Below are positions 24,101-31,408 of a stretch of 43,274 nt of DNA, piece by piece. The DNA lies in the IMG/VR virus record IMGVR_UViG_3300010885_025206, positions 1-43,274 of that record. The stretch is one strand, 5' to 3'. This DNA is from a virus. The translations under genes were made by a program, and so were the position numbers. The notes below the pieces were generated by a model that worked only from the letters and a program-made list of their open reading frames with translations, made no database searches and was not told where the DNA came from. Position 1 is the stretch's first letter, and each line of letters opens with the position of its first letter.

Positions 24101-27057
24101 TATCCGGCGCAACGAGTGCCAGCCTGTCGATCTACCCCGCATCCCCCAGCGACAACGGAGACAAATTCCGCTGCATTGTCTCTGCGACTGGCGGGGCAGC
24201 GAGCGTAACGTCGCGGGCGGCGTCGTTGACGGTGATCTCCTTGCCTGTTATCGCAATCACTTCGCAACCCACCAGCCAGCAGGCGGCTAGCAATGCGGCT
24301 ACGTTCGCCGCAACCGCCACCGTGACCGGCGGGGCCACTTTGTCATATCAGTGGCAGAAGCAAGAGTCGGGCGCAGGCCCGTTCTCGGACGTGACCGGCG
24401 CGACATCCAGAACCCTGCCGCTAACGGGGCTCTCGTCCGCGAGCGATGACGGCGACTGGTATCGCGTGGTCGTCTCGGCAACAGGTGGCGCAGCATCCGT
24501 CACTAGCCAAGCAGCGAAGCTGTCGTTCGCAGTGGTGCCGGTAATCGTGATAACGAGTCAGCCGTCTTCGCAATCGTCCGTCGGAGGCTCCGCAACATTC
24601 TCTGTGGCCGCAAGCGTGACCGGAGGGGCGACTCTCTCATACCAATGGCGGAAGCGAGAGTCGGGCAGCGTGACTTCCACAGACGTGCCCGGCGCGACGG
24701 GCGCTACGCTTGCCCTGACGGGTTTAAGCCCCGTGTTTGATACAGGAGACGCTTACAGCGTGATAGTGTCGGCGACAGGAGGGGCGGCGGCAGCGTATAG
24801 CAATGAAGCAACCCTCACCGTCTTGCCCACGCCTTACGTTGAGTTCATCTCGCACCCGGCGTCTGTTTTTGCCTCTAGCGGGACGGCGAGATTTTCTGTC
24901 CTTACAAGAACGGTCGGCTCTTCATCGCTGGCGTGGCAATGGCAAAAACAAGAGTCTGGCGCTGGGCCTTTCATAGACATTCCAGGCTCTAATTCGCCCG
25001 ACCTCTTCCTGTCAGGGCTATCGGCAGTCACAGACAACGGCGACGTTTATAGGGTTGTGATTTCGGGTACAAACGGCTTGATCGGCGCGACGAGCTTTTC
25101 CGCAACCCTGACCGTGCCACTGCCGGCCATCACGGTGCTGTCCGATCCGAAAAGTGTATTGACCTACAGCGGCACTGCGGCCCTTTCTGTTACGGCGACC
25201 ATCTCGTATGGCTCGCTCCGGTATCAGTGGAGAAAACGGGAGGGCGGGTCAAGCACGTTTACTGACGTTGCCGGAGCGACCGCCAGCGTTTTGAGCCTGA
25301 CCGGGCTGACGCCAGCCGCCGATAATGGCGACGAATACTGTGTCGTCGTCTCGTCAGCAGATGGTTCCGGCGTCAGCGTGACGAGCGGGATCGCAGTATT
25401 GAATGTTCCGTCAGCGGACATAAATATCACAGAGCAGCCTCAAGATTTCTTGTCTCTTACTGGCTCGGCTGTTTTCTCAACTAACGCAACTTCCTCGAAT
25501 CTCGCGACCGTTTTTTACCAGTGGCAAGTTAAGAAGCCTGGATCGTCGTTGTTCGCCGACATTCCCTCTGCAACGAGTCGGACGCTCTCGCTGTCAGGAC
25601 TCACTGCGTCAGTGAACGATCAAGACGCTTATCGGGCAGCGATCTCCGCAAGCGGAGCGCCCACCGTTTTCAGCAGAACAGCCACACTCAACGTCCCCAG
25701 CCCGTCGCTGAGTATCACATACCAGCCGACGATTCAAACGTCTCTGTATGGTGCAGCTACTTTTCTCGTATCGGCCACAACGTCGCCTTTCTCTGCTCTC
25801 TCGTATCAGTGGCAGAAGCAGACGAAAGGTGTTGGAAGCTTCGTCGACTTGCCAGGAAGAGCATCCGCGACTCTGTCTCTGAATAACTTGAAATATGCGA
25901 GCGACAACGGCGACGTGTATAGGGTTGTTGTGACGGCAACGTCTGGCCTCTCGGGCTCCACGTTCTCGACATCGCTCACGAGCGCTCCTGCTCCGCTGTC
26001 CGTACCCGACGAATCCGGTCAGGTCTGGGCATGGGGCGGCAACAACGCGCAGGGGCAGCTTGGAAGCGGCACATACAACATCGTCCCGCCGCCGCCGCCG
26101 TCGGGGCTGATATCGTTTTCCTCAATTCGATTCTCGAGTATCGCTGCCGGTAGGTATCATTCGCTAGCGATCACAACAACTGGACGCTTGATGGCCTGGG
26201 GGCTCAACGGTTATGGGCAGCTTGGCCTCGGCTCGCGAGATAACAAGAACTCCCCATTCTTCGTCGGTTCGGCCTCAAATTGGACTTCTGTTTCTGCTGG
26301 CGACTACCACTCCGCGGGAATTGCTGGGGGCGCTCTTTATTCTTGGGGAGTTGATTTGCAGGGAGCGCCGGATACCCCTCGAAGGATAGGGTCGGCAAGC
26401 AATTGGGTTGCTGTCGCCTGCGGAGGGTTTACGATCTTCGCAATCAACTCGGCTGGTGAACTTTGGGGTCTCGGCGAATACAACAATTTCGGCCAAGTCG
26501 GTGACGGAACGACTAACCCTACAGAAACCCTTGTGAGAATTGGTTCGGCAACGAATTGGTCAAAAGTTTTTGCTGGAGGCGACAATTCTTTTGCCATAAC
26601 GACGACCGGCCAGCTATGGGGCTGGGGCTACAACGCCTCTGGCGCAGTCGGTGACGGGACAATCTCGCCCAGAACCTCACCCGTCCGAATCGGAACATCA
26701 AGCGACTGGGTCGGAGGTTCGTCGCGTAACGCAATTTCATATGCGATCACATCTGGCGGCGGCCTTTGGGGGTGGGGCGGTGGCAGTTACGGGATTGGCG
26801 ACGGGACGACCGACCCCCGAGTCATTCCGACGCAGATCGGACTCGGTAAAACTTGGTCAAGCGTTTCCGTCAGCGGCGAGTGCGCCTTCGCGACCACGGC
26901 AGAAGGCGAGCTGTGGGGCTGGGGCAGCAACAGGAGCGCTCAAATTGGTGGAAACTCGGTCTCGGTTGTGCTGTCGCCGACTCGGATCGGCCCGCAGATA
27001 AATTGGGCAAGCGTAAGTGCAGGCACAGACTTCGTTGCTGCCCTTACGGCATGGTAA
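18139..27057 (+). CDS. Giant modular tail fibre: Ig-like array with nested Asp-box propeller and C-terminal RCC1 propeller
   Basis: 2972 residues. Residues 1-85: start region with a Gly run. 86-330: six 39-residue units ending in collagen-like Gly-Pro triplets (QGPAGPVS). About 375-560: classic fibre segments (HSHAVSDVIGLQSALDLKQ, SVNGKTGAVTI). From 598 to about 2617: 17 Ig-like domains with the QWQ core (YQWQ or close variants). The fourth is split by a roughly 350-residue domain (about 920-1270) carrying five Asp-box motifs such as STDGINW and SLDGLTW. From 2627 to the end: seven RCC1 blades (WGxNxxGQLG, WGWGYNASGAVGDGT...). The architecture resembles an extended adhesin with carbohydrate- or protein-binding tips. 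ATGA overlap to the adaptor gene. Confidence 0.9.
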   Translation: MSEISVVVVGSTSINSVVGNGDTVNVNVGAQGGGGGGAAATIEAGTVTTIDATQTATVTNVGSAFAAKFNFSLPRGATGLTGPATSLSIGSVSTGTSAAVSITGSAPSQSLSFVLPAGPANSLSIGSVSTGTTAAVSITGAAPSQSLSFVLPQGPVGPANSLSIGSVTTGATAAVSITGSAPSQSLSFVLQPGATGPSNSLSIGSVTTGATAAVSITGSAPSQSLSFVLPQGPAGPVSSLKIGTVITGPDAAATITGTAPTQTLNLVLPQGATGIQGPQGDVGPAGPANSLSVAGVTTGTTAAVTITGAAPSQQISFVIPQGPQGPGGPFTTVQVGTVATGSAGSSAKIDTVASGGTVTLNFTIPRGADGTANLADETPQPLGVARGGSALTASRADHVHPVPVIAYGNLTGVPATFAPSTHSHAVSDVIGLQSALDLKQPAGTYVTLDGSGKISSSLLPSYVDDIVEAATFSALASITGESGKLYVTVDTRKLYRWSGSAYVEIASSPGSTDAVIEGTTNLYFTSARAAAAAPVQSVNGKTGAVTIEAGGIAWSTAPTATTAVTKAGALSYDSDYVYVANDVNQWRRAAIEDWTTPTISISVQPADQTAVAGAATFIVTASATESAELLYQWQRQAGGVGAWSNIATGLSATLSLDSLSYAANNGDKYRVVISTGSSGTGGSAVGGWFPAVAVELTPTATLTSGEATLTIAAAISIVTQPQSVSLTNGTSASFAVSATTPGTSLTYQWQSSPDGTNWTSVSGATSASFSLSAVTETGNSGRRYRCIVSSSGYPDVTSNAATLNVAPISVTTQPASQTGQPVAGTTPNYSASFSSAATSPAGAPTIQWEVSSDGANFSDLSGQTNSSLNLTGLTSSDSGKRYRAKFEKSGWSTVRSSAATLTVPADTITVTQQPSNTTAASSAYSTRTFTLPSGSWSSVSVANDKWFATPADASAGDYLATSDDGVTWASRLDVLPHAGVWSRVVHGNGVYLTVLPRSATIVSAKSTDGINWTSTTSSLASSSSVTSDLYFVESGGGWFFAYQGAGRILFSRNGNSWTSVSATTSSTVPEICVSSDGSKILLTGANFDAIYEVTNAGVGSPSGTGIFASTLTHAVHDGRRFVIVGPAASGFGSVIYAQRPDGSWDFGGVNLEISRIAFRDGRYAALTATGIASSNDGLNWVLRQSGGAAQQADTITAVDGGFMANGRSSAGVPVFYTSLDGLTWTSRGSSLPQFTTERQVVGNKAIKYAKSSSGFILNGSAAVIDFGGVLSATFSSSATTPFGVPSIQWQKSLDAGATWSTIAGATSPSLSFRPMFGDNGSRYRAVFSKSGFSTVNSASATLTASVPSSVLAITSQPSAAVASLTGEATFSITATATLGSAIFYQWQRAASGSSVYADIPTATSATLTLTGLTTPADNGSRYRCVVSATGGATTTTSNAVSLTVPAPFITISQQPSATRVAINGVASLTVVASVTKSATLSYQWERKRYGVGDFATVAGETSSTLSLTGLTADNDSDVYRVAVSATGGAAALYSSESAIVYPKLTVGRLPETTNTSSGQALLDISAAASAGVTVSYQWQKRENGASDFADIAGKTSFQLTLTGLTNQNDNGDAYRVVVSGTGGAASVTSNATALIVPLPVIAIVQQPAPQTANGGAASFSVMASASAVALLSYQWQRSAYGVSDFVTVSGATSNTLSLSGLTNALNNGDLYRVVISATGGATSVTSAAVAVLVPVPVITITSQPSSQVAVGGSATFTATAVATFTPTVSYQWQRRAAGVGSFANIPGATSSTLALTGLTNATNNGDLYQVVASASGAATSVTSGAATLTVASPVITIVSQPSSRTANVSGEATFGVSASVTGGATISYQWQKQESGAGPFVAVSGATSASLDLVGLTYANDNGDVYRVVLSSTDGAVSVTSLSAALSVPVPAITVQSNSPADASVAEGGTATLVVSSSVTGGSVLSYQWQKQESGAGAFVDVSNGGSISGATSASLSIYPASPSDNGDKFRCIVSATGGAASVTSRAASLTVISLPVIAITSQPTSQQAASNAATFAATATVTGGATLSYQWQKQESGAGPFSDVTGATSRTLPLTGLSSASDDGDWYRVVVSATGGAASVTSQAAKLSFAVVPVIVITSQPSSQSSVGGSATFSVAASVTGGATLSYQWRKRESGSVTSTDVPGATGATLALTGLSPVFDTGDAYSVIVSATGGAAAAYSNEATLTVLPTPYVEFISHPASVFASSGTARFSVLTRTVGSSSLAWQWQKQESGAGPFIDIPGSNSPDLFLSGLSAVTDNGDVYRVVISGTNGLIGATSFSATLTVPLPAITVLSDPKSVLTYSGTAALSVTATISYGSLRYQWRKREGGSSTFTDVAGATASVLSLTGLTPAADNGDEYCVVVSSADGSGVSVTSGIAVLNVPSADINITEQPQDFLSLTGSAVFSTNATSSNLATVFYQWQVKKPGSSLFADIPSATSRTLSLSGLTASVNDQDAYRAAISASGAPTVFSRTATLNVPSPSLSITYQPTIQTSLYGAATFLVSATTSPFSALSYQWQKQTKGVGSFVDLPGRASATLSLNNLKYASDNGDVYRVVVTATSGLSGSTFSTSLTSAPAPLSVPDESGQVWAWGGNNAQGQLGSGTYNIVPPPPPSGLISFSSIRFSSIAAGRYHSLAITTTGRLMAWGLNGYGQLGLGSRDNKNSPFFVGSASNWTSVSAGDYHSAGIAGGALYSWGVDLQGAPDTPRRIGSASNWVAVACGGFTIFAINSAGELWGLGEYNNFGQVGDGTTNPTETLVRIGSATNWSKVFAGGDNSFAITTTGQLWGWGYNASGAVGDGTISPRTSPVRIGTSSDWVGGSSRNAISYAITSGGGLWGWGGGSYGIGDGTTDPRVIPTQIGLGKTWSSVSVSGECAFATTAEGELWGWGSNRSAQIGGNSVSVVLSPTRIGPQINWASVSAGTDFVAALTAW
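18394..19110 (+). repeat. 117-nt repeats in the fibre N-terminal region
   Basis: Unit starts at 18394, 18502, 18619, 18736, 18853 and 19006. Spacing is 108, 117, 117, 117 and 153 nt. Each encodes about 39 residues, SLSIGSVTTGTTAAVSITG and APSQSLSFVLPQGP. Copies 2-4 are nearly identical in nucleotides, so homologous recombination could change the copy number. Confidence 0.9.
19930..25990 (+). repeat. Array of 17 Ig-like domain repeats
   Basis: Each unit of about 80-95 residues has I-x-I-x-x-Q-P, a (T/S)F or related strand, YQWQ, ATSxTLSLTGL, DNGDxYRVV and a final strand. Units in 23640-25100 share long nucleotide stretches (TATCAATGGCAAAAGCAGGA and variants), suggesting recent duplication. 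One unit is interrupted by the Asp-box domain (about 20911-21943). Confidence 0.9.
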
Positions 27058-27066
27058 AACATAACA

Positions 27067-27363
27067 ATGCCAAAGATCATCAAAATAAAACGCTCGAACG
27101 TCGCAGGCTCGACGCCGACTCTCAGTTACGGCGAACTGGCCTACAACGCGGCAGACAACAAGCTGTTCGCGGGTAACGCCGCTAACAGGCCAGCCGTCGT
27201 CGGTGCCGGCGGTTCTGGCGGCTCTGCGAACATCGTCGAGGTCGCTGTGGCGGGGTCTCTGCCTGCTGTCGGTGCCAGCAACACCATTTATATCCTCACG
27301 GATTTTGGACGTGCGCTTCGCTGGGACACAGCGAACAGCGTCTATGTCGAGATCGGTAACTAG
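27067..27363 (+). CDS. Short fibre-associated protein, family A
   Basis: A 98-residue protein: MPKIIKIKRSNVAGSTPTLSYGELAYNAADNKLFAGNAANRPAV, then IVEVAVAGSLPAVGASNTIYILTDFGRALRWDTANSVYVEIGN. The first half is a pattern common at fibre N-termini (K(I/L)KR...G..P...L..GE(L/V)A.N..D..L..G). The second half (LPAVG...IYILTD...RWD...YVEIG) is shared with proteins at 31409 and with part of 18139. No Shine-Dalgarno is evident; it follows the giant fibre by 9 nt and may depend on its translation. Confidence 0.7.
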   Translation: MPKIIKIKRSNVAGSTPTLSYGELAYNAADNKLFAGNAANRPAVVGAGGSGGSANIVEVAVAGSLPAVGASNTIYILTDFGRALRWDTANSVYVEIGN

Positions 27364-27371
27364 AGGTAATC

Positions 27372-28742
27372 ATGCCACTGAGCTTCCCAAGCAACCCATC
27401 AGTTGGGGCACTGTCAACGCAAAACTCGCGAGAGTACCGCTACGCGGGAAACAATGTGTGGGAACTCGTCGCCGCGAGCGGTGGCGGCGGAGTAGTCGCT
27501 GCCGCGACGGTTTTCGCATTCCCCGCGACGGGGAGTAGCGGAGTGATTTATCTGGCAACGGACACGTCTCGCGCCTACCAATGGCAGGGTGCTTACCTTG
27601 AGTTGGGCGTGAGCGGTGGTAGTGCTGGTGGAGACGGCACAGACACAGTGCTTCAAGCATTGTTCACGCCAGCCGCGCCGACCAGCGTGACTGTGGCAGG
27701 CGGCAACGCACAAGCGACCGTTTCGTGGACGGCACCTACAGTCGTGCTTTCGGCAGTGCCGATTACGGACTATGTCGTTCAGTTCAGCAGCAACTCGGGC
27801 TCGTCGTGGACGACCTTCAGCGACGGGACTTCAACCAGCACTACTGCGACGGTGACGGGTCTGACCAACGGTACGGCGTATGTGTTCCGCGTGGCCGCAG
27901 CGAACAGCCTCGGGCAGGGTGCGTTTTCGTCTGCGAGCAGTGCCGTGACTCCTGCCTCGGGCGACATCATCCAGACGACTTCTGGTCTGTTTGCACGGTA
28001 TGACGCCTCAGAATCCAGCACGCTCTATGGGGCGGTTTCTGGCGGATCAGTCGCGTCGGCGGACAGCGTCGTGAAACGCTGGGAAGACCGATCGGGGAAC
28101 GGTCGGCACGCCACGCTGCGAGCGGATGCAATCAATGCGGCCTACACAGGCCCGACTCTTCGATCGTCTTTCCAGAATGGCCGTTCAGTTCTTCAGTTCG
28201 GCGTCGATGGAGGCGGGCTGATCGGACTCGGCCTTGACGGCGTCGATGGAATGGGCCTGACATCGACCGGCGGCACGATATTCATCGTCGCCAAAGTAGA
28301 CGCGAACAATTATGGCACGCTGATTGCAAAGACGCAGGGTTTGTATACTGGCTGGAGATGGCAAGTAAGGCACGACTACGCTGCGCTTTTTGTATGGCAG
28401 CAAAATAATACATATTTCTCTCAACTCAGCCCTTCGTCGGCCTACAACAACACGTTTGCCGTCATAGCTATGTCTATACCTAGCGGCAACCTTCCATCGT
28501 CTGCGATGTATGTCAACGGCACGGCAGTAGGCTTGACATACTACTCAGAGGACGGTGGGACGTTGACGCCCGCATCTGGAAGCGACCGTTTTACTATTGG
28601 CTACGCAAACCTCGGCTCGCAGTCAACCGACCAGCGGTGGAAGGGCTATATCTGCGAGGTCGCGTTGTATGACCAGCAGATTTCGTCCACCGCAATCGGG
28701 CAGATCAGCACGTTTTTGAAGACTAAATGGGGTATCGCCTAA
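27372..28742 (+). CDS. Tail fibre protein with FN3 and lectin-like (LamG-type) domains
   Basis: A 456-residue protein. N-terminus MPLSFPSNPSVG...REYRYAGNNVWELV is a fibre start pattern (tandem strand with W-E-L). An RALRWD-like segment (SRAYQWQGAYLELG) follows. Residues about 101-195 are an FN3 domain (APTSVTVAGGNAQATVSWTAP...TGLTNGTAYVFRVAA). From 200 the domain DGLFARYDAS...VVKRWEDRSGNGRHAT ... MYVNGTAVG is a concanavalin/LamG-like lectin fold, often found in Planctomycetes and phage adhesins. ATG has GAGGT upstream. Likely receptor or polysaccharide contact; no catalytic motif seen. Confidence 0.78.
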   Translation: MPLSFPSNPSVGALSTQNSREYRYAGNNVWELVAASGGGGVVAAATVFAFPATGSSGVIYLATDTSRAYQWQGAYLELGVSGGSAGGDGTDTVLQALFTPAAPTSVTVAGGNAQATVSWTAPTVVLSAVPITDYVVQFSSNSGSSWTTFSDGTSTSTTATVTGLTNGTAYVFRVAAANSLGQGAFSSASSAVTPASGDIIQTTSGLFARYDASESSTLYGAVSGGSVASADSVVKRWEDRSGNGRHATLRADAINAAYTGPTLRSSFQNGRSVLQFGVDGGGLIGLGLDGVDGMGLTSTGGTIFIVAKVDANNYGTLIAKTQGLYTGWRWQVRHDYAALFVWQQNNTYFSQLSPSSAYNNTFAVIAMSIPSGNLPSSAMYVNGTAVGLTYYSEDGGTLTPASGSDRFTIGYANLGSQSTDQRWKGYICEVALYDQQISSTAIGQISTFLKTKWGIA

Positions 28743-29917
28743 TGCCGCTCTCTCCACCAGCATCTCCGACAGTCGGACAGACATACGCGGCCAACGGAAG
28801 GACGTGGTCGTGGACAGGATCAGCGTGGGAACTCGTCGCATCGGCCGGAGCCGCAGACTCCCGGTGGGATTTGTTCTTGCCCCCTGCACCGACCGGCCTC
28901 ACGGCGACCGGCGGCAACGCGCAGGCTTTACTGTCTTGGACTGCACCCACTGGCGTGATCGCGCAAGCACCGATCACCGACTACCGTGAGCAGTTTAGTA
29001 GCGACAACGGTGCAACGTGGACGACGTTCTCGGCGGCTGCATCGACCGCGACGAGCGCGACCGTCACGGGGCTGACGAACGGCACTGCGTATCGATTCCG
29101 CGTGGCGGCGGTCAACGGCGTAGGCACGGGTGCTTATACGGCGGCGAGTAGCAGCGTCACGCCTAGCGCTGGAACTCCACCCAATGCACCCACATCTCTC
29201 GCGGCCACCGCAGGCAACGCGCAGATCGCTTTGTCTTGGACGGCACCGTCTGCGCCCGGCACCTCTGCAATCACTGGATACACCGTCGAATACACGCCAT
29301 CGGGCGGCTCTGCCCAGACTGTGTCTACCGGCAGCACCGGCACTAGCTACACGCTGACGGGTTTAACTAACGGCACGGCGTATACCGTGCGAGTTGCGGG
29401 CGTGAGTGCGGCGGGTACTGGCACCTTCACGGCGGCGAGCAGCAGCGTCACGCCGAGTGCGGCGAGCCTTACAGTCAGTCCCTCTAGCGGCACCGCTGAT
29501 GTCGGGACAGCGTACTCATGGAGCGGCAGCGGAACAGCAGCAAGCCCGCTTCAAACCAGTGACGCGGCTGCCCCAAACGGAATTGATTGGGGTTGGGGAT
29601 ACGGCGCAAATACTTACCGTGTTTGGCAGTTTACTTGCGGGGTTTCTGGCACTCTTACAGTTGAGTTCGGCGGCAGAGAGAATGACGGCGCGGAAATCCC
29701 TGACATGGTGAGGTATGTGCGAAACGGCACTCTATCTACAGCATTTGTGGGCAGTCAGACATTTTTCGGCACACACGGAGCGCGCAGGACTATAAGTGTT
29801 ACCGCTGGAGATGTCATCAAATTGAGTTCAACGACAGGCACTTCGTACAGTTCAACAGCGGATTGGACTGCTTCCAGTACTAATTCAAAAGGAAAGTTCC
29901 GGCTCTGGATTTCATAG
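28742..29917 (+). CDS. Tail fibre protein with two FN3 domains
   Basis: The 391-residue protein starts at ATG 28742 in TAATG overlap with the previous gene. N-terminus MPLSPPASPTVGQTYAANGRTWSWTGSAWELV is paralogous to that of the preceding protein. Two FN3 domains follow (PPAPTGLTATGGNAQALLSW and APTSLAATAGNAQIALSW with TGLTNGTAYRFRVAA). The C-terminal 135 residues form a beta domain beginning LTVSPSSGTADVGTAYSW. The FN3 copies are close in nucleotide sequence to the neighbour's, consistent with duplication. Structural adhesin, receptor unknown. Confidence 0.75.
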   Translation: MPLSPPASPTVGQTYAANGRTWSWTGSAWELVASAGAADSRWDLFLPPAPTGLTATGGNAQALLSWTAPTGVIAQAPITDYREQFSSDNGATWTTFSAAASTATSATVTGLTNGTAYRFRVAAVNGVGTGAYTAASSSVTPSAGTPPNAPTSLAATAGNAQIALSWTAPSAPGTSAITGYTVEYTPSGGSAQTVSTGSTGTSYTLTGLTNGTAYTVRVAGVSAAGTGTFTAASSSVTPSAASLTVSPSSGTADVGTAYSWSGSGTAASPLQTSDAAAPNGIDWGWGYGANTYRVWQFTCGVSGTLTVEFGGRENDGAEIPDMVRYVRNGTLSTAFVGSQTFFGTHGARRTISVTAGDVIKLSSTTGTSYSSTADWTASSTNSKGKFRLWIS

Positions 29918-29920
29918 ACC

Positions 29921-30085
29921 ATGCGCAACATCCTCGAACTCTTCATCTGCTCAACCATCGGCAGCTACTGTCTCTGGCGGGCGGCGAGCGTATTGCCACG
30001 AGCCCTCGCAGAGGCTCAAGCGGTGGTTCGGATGGCGACTGATCGGCGGCGTGATATCGAGGCAATCGAAGAGGCAGCACAATGA
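29921..30085 (+). CDS. Small membrane-associated protein
   Basis: A 54-residue frame starting MRNILELFICSTIGSYCLWRAASVLPRALAEAQAVVRMATDRRR, with a hydrophobic N-terminal helix and a basic/acidic C-terminus (RRRDIEAIEEAAQ). ATG 29921 follows the previous stop by 3 nt, and the TGA overlaps the next ATG (ATGA), so it is packed as a real gene in the row. Could be a small membrane anchor or lysis protein; function unknown. Confidence 0.5.
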   Translation: MRNILELFICSTIGSYCLWRAASVLPRALAEAQAVVRMATDRRRDIEAIEEAAQ

Positions 30086-30405
30086 GCAACACATTCAGCC
30101 TGCTACCGGGCACAATGAATCTGGCGTTCAAGAAGTCAGGAGACTTCTCGACGCTCATCGACTTCAACGTCTCGCTGGCTTCCTACTCAGTCTCAGCCGC
30201 CGTGACGAGTCTCGTCACAGGAGCGACCGTGATGCCCTTCACGACGACCTTGGCTGACGCTGCCGCAGGGCAAGTCTCTGTGAGTCTCACCGACACGCAG
30301 ACCGCCTCGCTCGCGGCTGGCACATACGGATGGCAGCTTGACTGGACGGCTCCCGGCAGCGTGCAGCGAACGGCTTTGAGCGGCACTGTGGAGGTCTACG
30401 CATGA
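30082..30405 (+). CDS. Baseplate/fibre N-terminal adaptor protein, copy 2
   Basis: A 107-residue paralog of the protein at 17777: FSLLPGTMNLAFKKSGDF..., then TDTQTASLAAGTYGWQLDWTAPGSVQRTALSGTVEV aligned with SEAQTKLLSPTQTYRWYLRWIAPGEITRTIISGSVTA of copy 1. Same position in front of a second fibre gene and the same ATGA overlap. The second module lacks Ig array and propellers. Likely small beta-sandwich that docks the next protein. Confidence 0.65.
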   Translation: MSNTFSLLPGTMNLAFKKSGDFSTLIDFNVSLASYSVSAAVTSLVTGATVMPFTTTLADAAAGQVSVSLTDTQTASLAAGTYGWQLDWTAPGSVQRTALSGTVEVYA

Positions 30406-30689
30406 GCAGCATCACAGCGAGTGTTTCGTCGCAGCCGATTACGGCGACCGTCAGTGGCAGCGGCGTCATCTCCGCGAGCGTCGGCTCGTCGGTCGTCGAG
30501 GCAACGGCCGGAGGCGGCATCGGGCCGCAGGGGCCGCAGGGTGTTATTGGCCCTCCCGGCAATGCCCTGTCTGCGGCGAGTGACGTGCAGTTGAACAACG
30601 TCGCGGAAGGAGACTTGATTCGTTACTCGAACGGCAAGTGGCGCAACAAGCCAGAAGGCGATCTGATTTTGGATGGACAAAACTTTTAG
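30402..30689 (+). CDS. Short fibre protein with collagen-like triplets
   Basis: A 95-residue paralog of the beginning of the giant fibre: MSSITASVSSQPITATVSGSGVISASVGSSVVEA, then GIGPQGPQGVIGPPG and SDVQLNNVAEGDLIRYSNGKWRNKPEG. The Gly-x-Pro segment can trimerise. The end (QLNNV..GDLIRYSNGKWRNKPEG) is common in phage fibre proteins. Possibly a compact alternative fibre or a linker to the protein at 30699. Confidence 0.65.
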   Translation: MSSITASVSSQPITATVSGSGVISASVGSSVVEATAGGGIGPQGPQGVIGPPGNALSAASDVQLNNVAEGDLIRYSNGKWRNKPEGDLILDGQNF

Positions 30690-30698
30690 GAGTCAATC

Positions 30699-31406
30699 AT
30701 GGCAAATCGTCTTAGGCTGAAGCGTAGAGTATCGGGCAACGCTGGCGCACCAGCAACTCTTCTCAACGGCGAAGTCGCCGTGAATGAGGTCGATGGTGTG
30801 GTTTGGTATGGCAAGGGTCTAGGGCAGGACGGCAACGCCACAAGCGTGATCGCCATCGGCGGCGACGGGGTGTTCGCAACCAAGAGCTATGTCACCTCGG
30901 CTGTCGCGGCCGTTGACGTGTCTTCGCAACTCGCCAACTACTTGACCACGGCAAACGCCGCGACGACTTACCTGACGATCTCTTCTGCGAGCAGCACCTA
31001 TCTCACGCAGTCTTCTGCGAGCAGCACCTATGCGCCGCTGGCGTCTCCGACGTTCACGGGAATGCCTGCCTCTGTGACTCCAGCGGCCGGAGACAACTCG
31101 ACCAAGATCGCCACGACGGCTTTCGTGTCGGCGGCTGTGTCATCGCTGGTGAATGGGGCACCAGAAGCGTTAAACACACTGGCAGAACTGGCCTCCGCTT
31201 TGAACTCGGATGCCAGCTTCTCCACGACGATCTCGACAACCATCGGCGGCAAGCTTGCCAAGGCCTCGAACCTCAGCGACTTGACCGATGCGGCCACGGC
31301 TCGCACAAACCTCGGCCTCGGCTCGATGAGCCAGCAGAGTTCGAGCAACGTGAACATCACTGGCGGCTCCATCGACAATCTTGTTATCGATTCAGGAAGC
31401 TTCTGA
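30699..31406 (+). CDS. Tail fibre protein, family A with trimerisation repeats
   Basis: 235 residues. Starts MANRLRLKRRVSGNAGAPATLLNGEVAVNEVDGVVWYGKG, the same N-terminal pattern as the protein at 27067. Then S(A/S)STYLT repeats (SSASSTYLTQSSASSTYAPL) and the standard fibre segment DNSTKIATTAFVSAAVSSLVNGAPEALNTLAELASAL, ending in NLSDLTDAATARTNLGLGSM. These are recognised tail fibre modules. AGGAG at 30689-30693 precedes ATG. Confidence 0.8.
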   Translation: MANRLRLKRRVSGNAGAPATLLNGEVAVNEVDGVVWYGKGLGQDGNATSVIAIGGDGVFATKSYVTSAVAAVDVSSQLANYLTTANAATTYLTISSASSTYLTQSSASSTYAPLASPTFTGMPASVTPAAGDNSTKIATTAFVSAAVSSLVNGAPEALNTLAELASALNSDASFSTTISTTIGGKLAKASNLSDLTDAATARTNLGLGSMSQQSSSNVNITGGSIDNLVIDSGSF

Positions 31407-31408
31407 CA

